A DNA stretch of 64,000 bases from JAAFIP01 sp031367325. GTDB lineage: Bacteria; Pseudomonadota; Gammaproteobacteria; Burkholderiales; Burkholderiaceae_C. Positions 62,967-64,000 of this stretch are shown here, in pieces (the first letter of the stretch is position 1; each line of letters begins with the position of its first letter). The stretch covers positions 4,949-68,948 of the forward strand of contig JANLPQ010000056.1 of assembly GCA_031367325.1 (NCBI GenBank). The letters are read 5' to 3'. The notes beneath the pieces were generated by a model. It searched no databases. It saw only the letters and a program-made list of their open reading frames with translations, and was not told the DNA's origin. The position numbers and the translations under genes are program-made.

Positions 62967-63160
62967 AATTGTATTTATTGCGTGTTTTTTGCAACAATAT
63001 ACTATAAGTTTAATTGGTGATTTATTTAACAAAACGAGCGATCACAACTTAAACAAGTGTTCGGCGTCCGGATGCAAATACTTCGAAGTTGTCTATGACA
63101 ATCAAATGCCAAGCTGGATGGATTAAGAGCCATAGAACCAAGCCTTTAAAATTACAAGTT

Positions 63161-64000
63161 ATGCAAGCACCATTGAATCCCACCTACGACCATTTAGCCG
63201 TTGAAAACGCGGCCCAAGCACACTGGACTGCGCGTGACGCCTACCGCGTGACTGAGTACGCCAAAGACGCGCAAGGCAAGCTAAAGCCCAAATACTACGC
63301 CTGCTCTATGCTGCCTTACCCCAGCGGCAAACTGCACATGGGCCATGTGCGCAACTACACCATCAACGACATGATGGCTCGGCAATTGCGCATGAAGGGG
63401 TTTAACGTGTTGATGCCGATGGGCTGGGACGCGTTTGGTATGCCCGCAGAAAATGCGGCTATCGCCAACAACGTGCCACCCGAGAAGTGGACGCGGGCCA
63501 ATATTGCGGAAATGAAAGCGCAGTTTGAGCCACTAGGCTTGTCGTTTGACTGGACGCGCGAAGTAGCCACCTGCGACCCAAGCTACTACAAATGGAACCA
63601 ATGGATGTTTCTGAAAATGCTGGACAAGGGCATTGCCTACCGCAAGACGCAGGTCGTTAATTGGGACCCGGTAGACCAAACCGTACTCGCTAATGAACAA
63701 GTGATTGACGGACGCGGCTGGCGCAGCGGCGCGCTGGTAGAGAAGCGCGAAATTCCCGGCTATTACCTGCGCATCACCGACTACGCTGAAGAATTGCTTG
63801 ACCACACATTGACCAAGCTGCCGGGCTGGCCCGAGCGTGTGCGCACCATGCAAGAAAACTGGATTGGTAAATCTGAAGGCGTGCGCTTTGCTTTCCCGCA
63901 TGACATCAAAGACGCAGCGGGCCAACTGGTGCAAGACGGCAAGATGTATGTCTTTACCACCCGCGCCGACACCATCATGGGCGTGACCTTTGTTGCTGTA
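63161..64000 (+). CDS. leuS: Leucyl-tRNA synthetase (5' part)
   Basis: Class I aminoacyl-tRNA synthetase charging tRNA-Leu; the first 280 codons are present. ACSMLPYPSGKLHMGHVRNY holds the HIGH motif (HMGH), followed by GWDAFGMPAENAA and the start of the editing domain (WIGKSEGVRFAF). ATG 63161 begins MQAPLNPTYDHLAVE. The gene continues past the window end. Confidence 0.97.
   Translation, partial: MQAPLNPTYDHLAVENAAQAHWTARDAYRVTEYAKDAQGKLKPKYYACSMLPYPSGKLHMGHVRNYTINDMMARQLRMKGFNVLMPMGWDAFGMPAENAAIANNVPPEKWTRANIAEMKAQFEPLGLSFDWTREVATCDPSYYKWNQWMFLKMLDKGIAYRKTQVVNWDPVDQTVLANEQVIDGRGWRSGALVEKREIPGYYLRITDYAEELLDHTLTKLPGWPERVRTMQENWIGKSEGVRFAFPHDIKDAAGQLVQDGKMYVFTTRADTIMGVTFVAV

Overview
The window comes from a betaproteobacterial chromosome, order Burkholderiales and most probably family Comamonadaceae. 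The evidence is conserved gene order typical of that group (rpoB-rpoC, uvrA-MFS-ssb, rsmB-DUF4390-ntrY/ntrX-like, fur-bamE-dapB-exbB-exbD, leuS). Six dispersed copies of a short palindromic repeat (AATAGCTGCTTGAGCA core), which I recall as typical of that family, point the same way. No genus is claimed.

Layout. 1-7482: 3' part of rpoB and complete rpoC, closed by a strong terminator. 7672-16471: housekeeping genes (uvrA, an MFS exporter, ssb, ubiA, a LysR regulator with a divergent NAD(P)-binding oxidoreductase, pyrF). 16660-20175: a DUF1800/DUF1501 secreted-protein pair. 20393-26345: LemA-like protein, rsmB, DUF4390 protein and an NtrY/NtrX-like two-component system. 26468-26543: tRNA-Phe.

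26544-45855 looks like two tandem genomic islands at the 3' end of tRNA-Phe. The tRNA tail CCCCAGGCCACCA recurs at 43347 and 45843. The first island (about 16.8 kb) holds one long catabolic cluster on the minus strand: a CUT1-type sugar ABC transporter, two GMC oxidoreductases, an SDR, an aldehyde dehydrogenase, an enoyl-CoA hydratase, a CoA-transferase, a Gfo/Idh/MocA oxidoreductase, a DUF993 DapA-like protein and a UPF0303 protein. A divergent LacI-type regulator faces it, with a palindromic operator pair in the shared promoter. The second island (about 2.5 kb) carries an AbiEi/AbiEii type IV toxin-antitoxin pair. No intact integrase remains. The hairpin terminator just beyond the last repeat is probably the original terminator of the tRNA gene, displaced by about 19 kb.

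45910-53277 returns to core genes (ompW-like, GDSL lipoprotein esterase, dacB, thioesterase, fur, bamE, dapB, exbB, exbD). 53327-63032 is an accessory block between exbD and leuS: a vapBC pair, three orphan lipoproteins, an unusual regulator with a helical-repeat body, a secreted DUF3108-like protein, a secreted GH3 protein and a TonB-dependent receptor. Three promoters here share a direct repeat TTGACAC-N2-TTGACAC with 9-bp phasing. Two of them also share a second 14-bp element at exactly the same spacing. This looks like a small undescribed regulon centred on the divergent regulator. leuS begins at 63161 and runs off the window.
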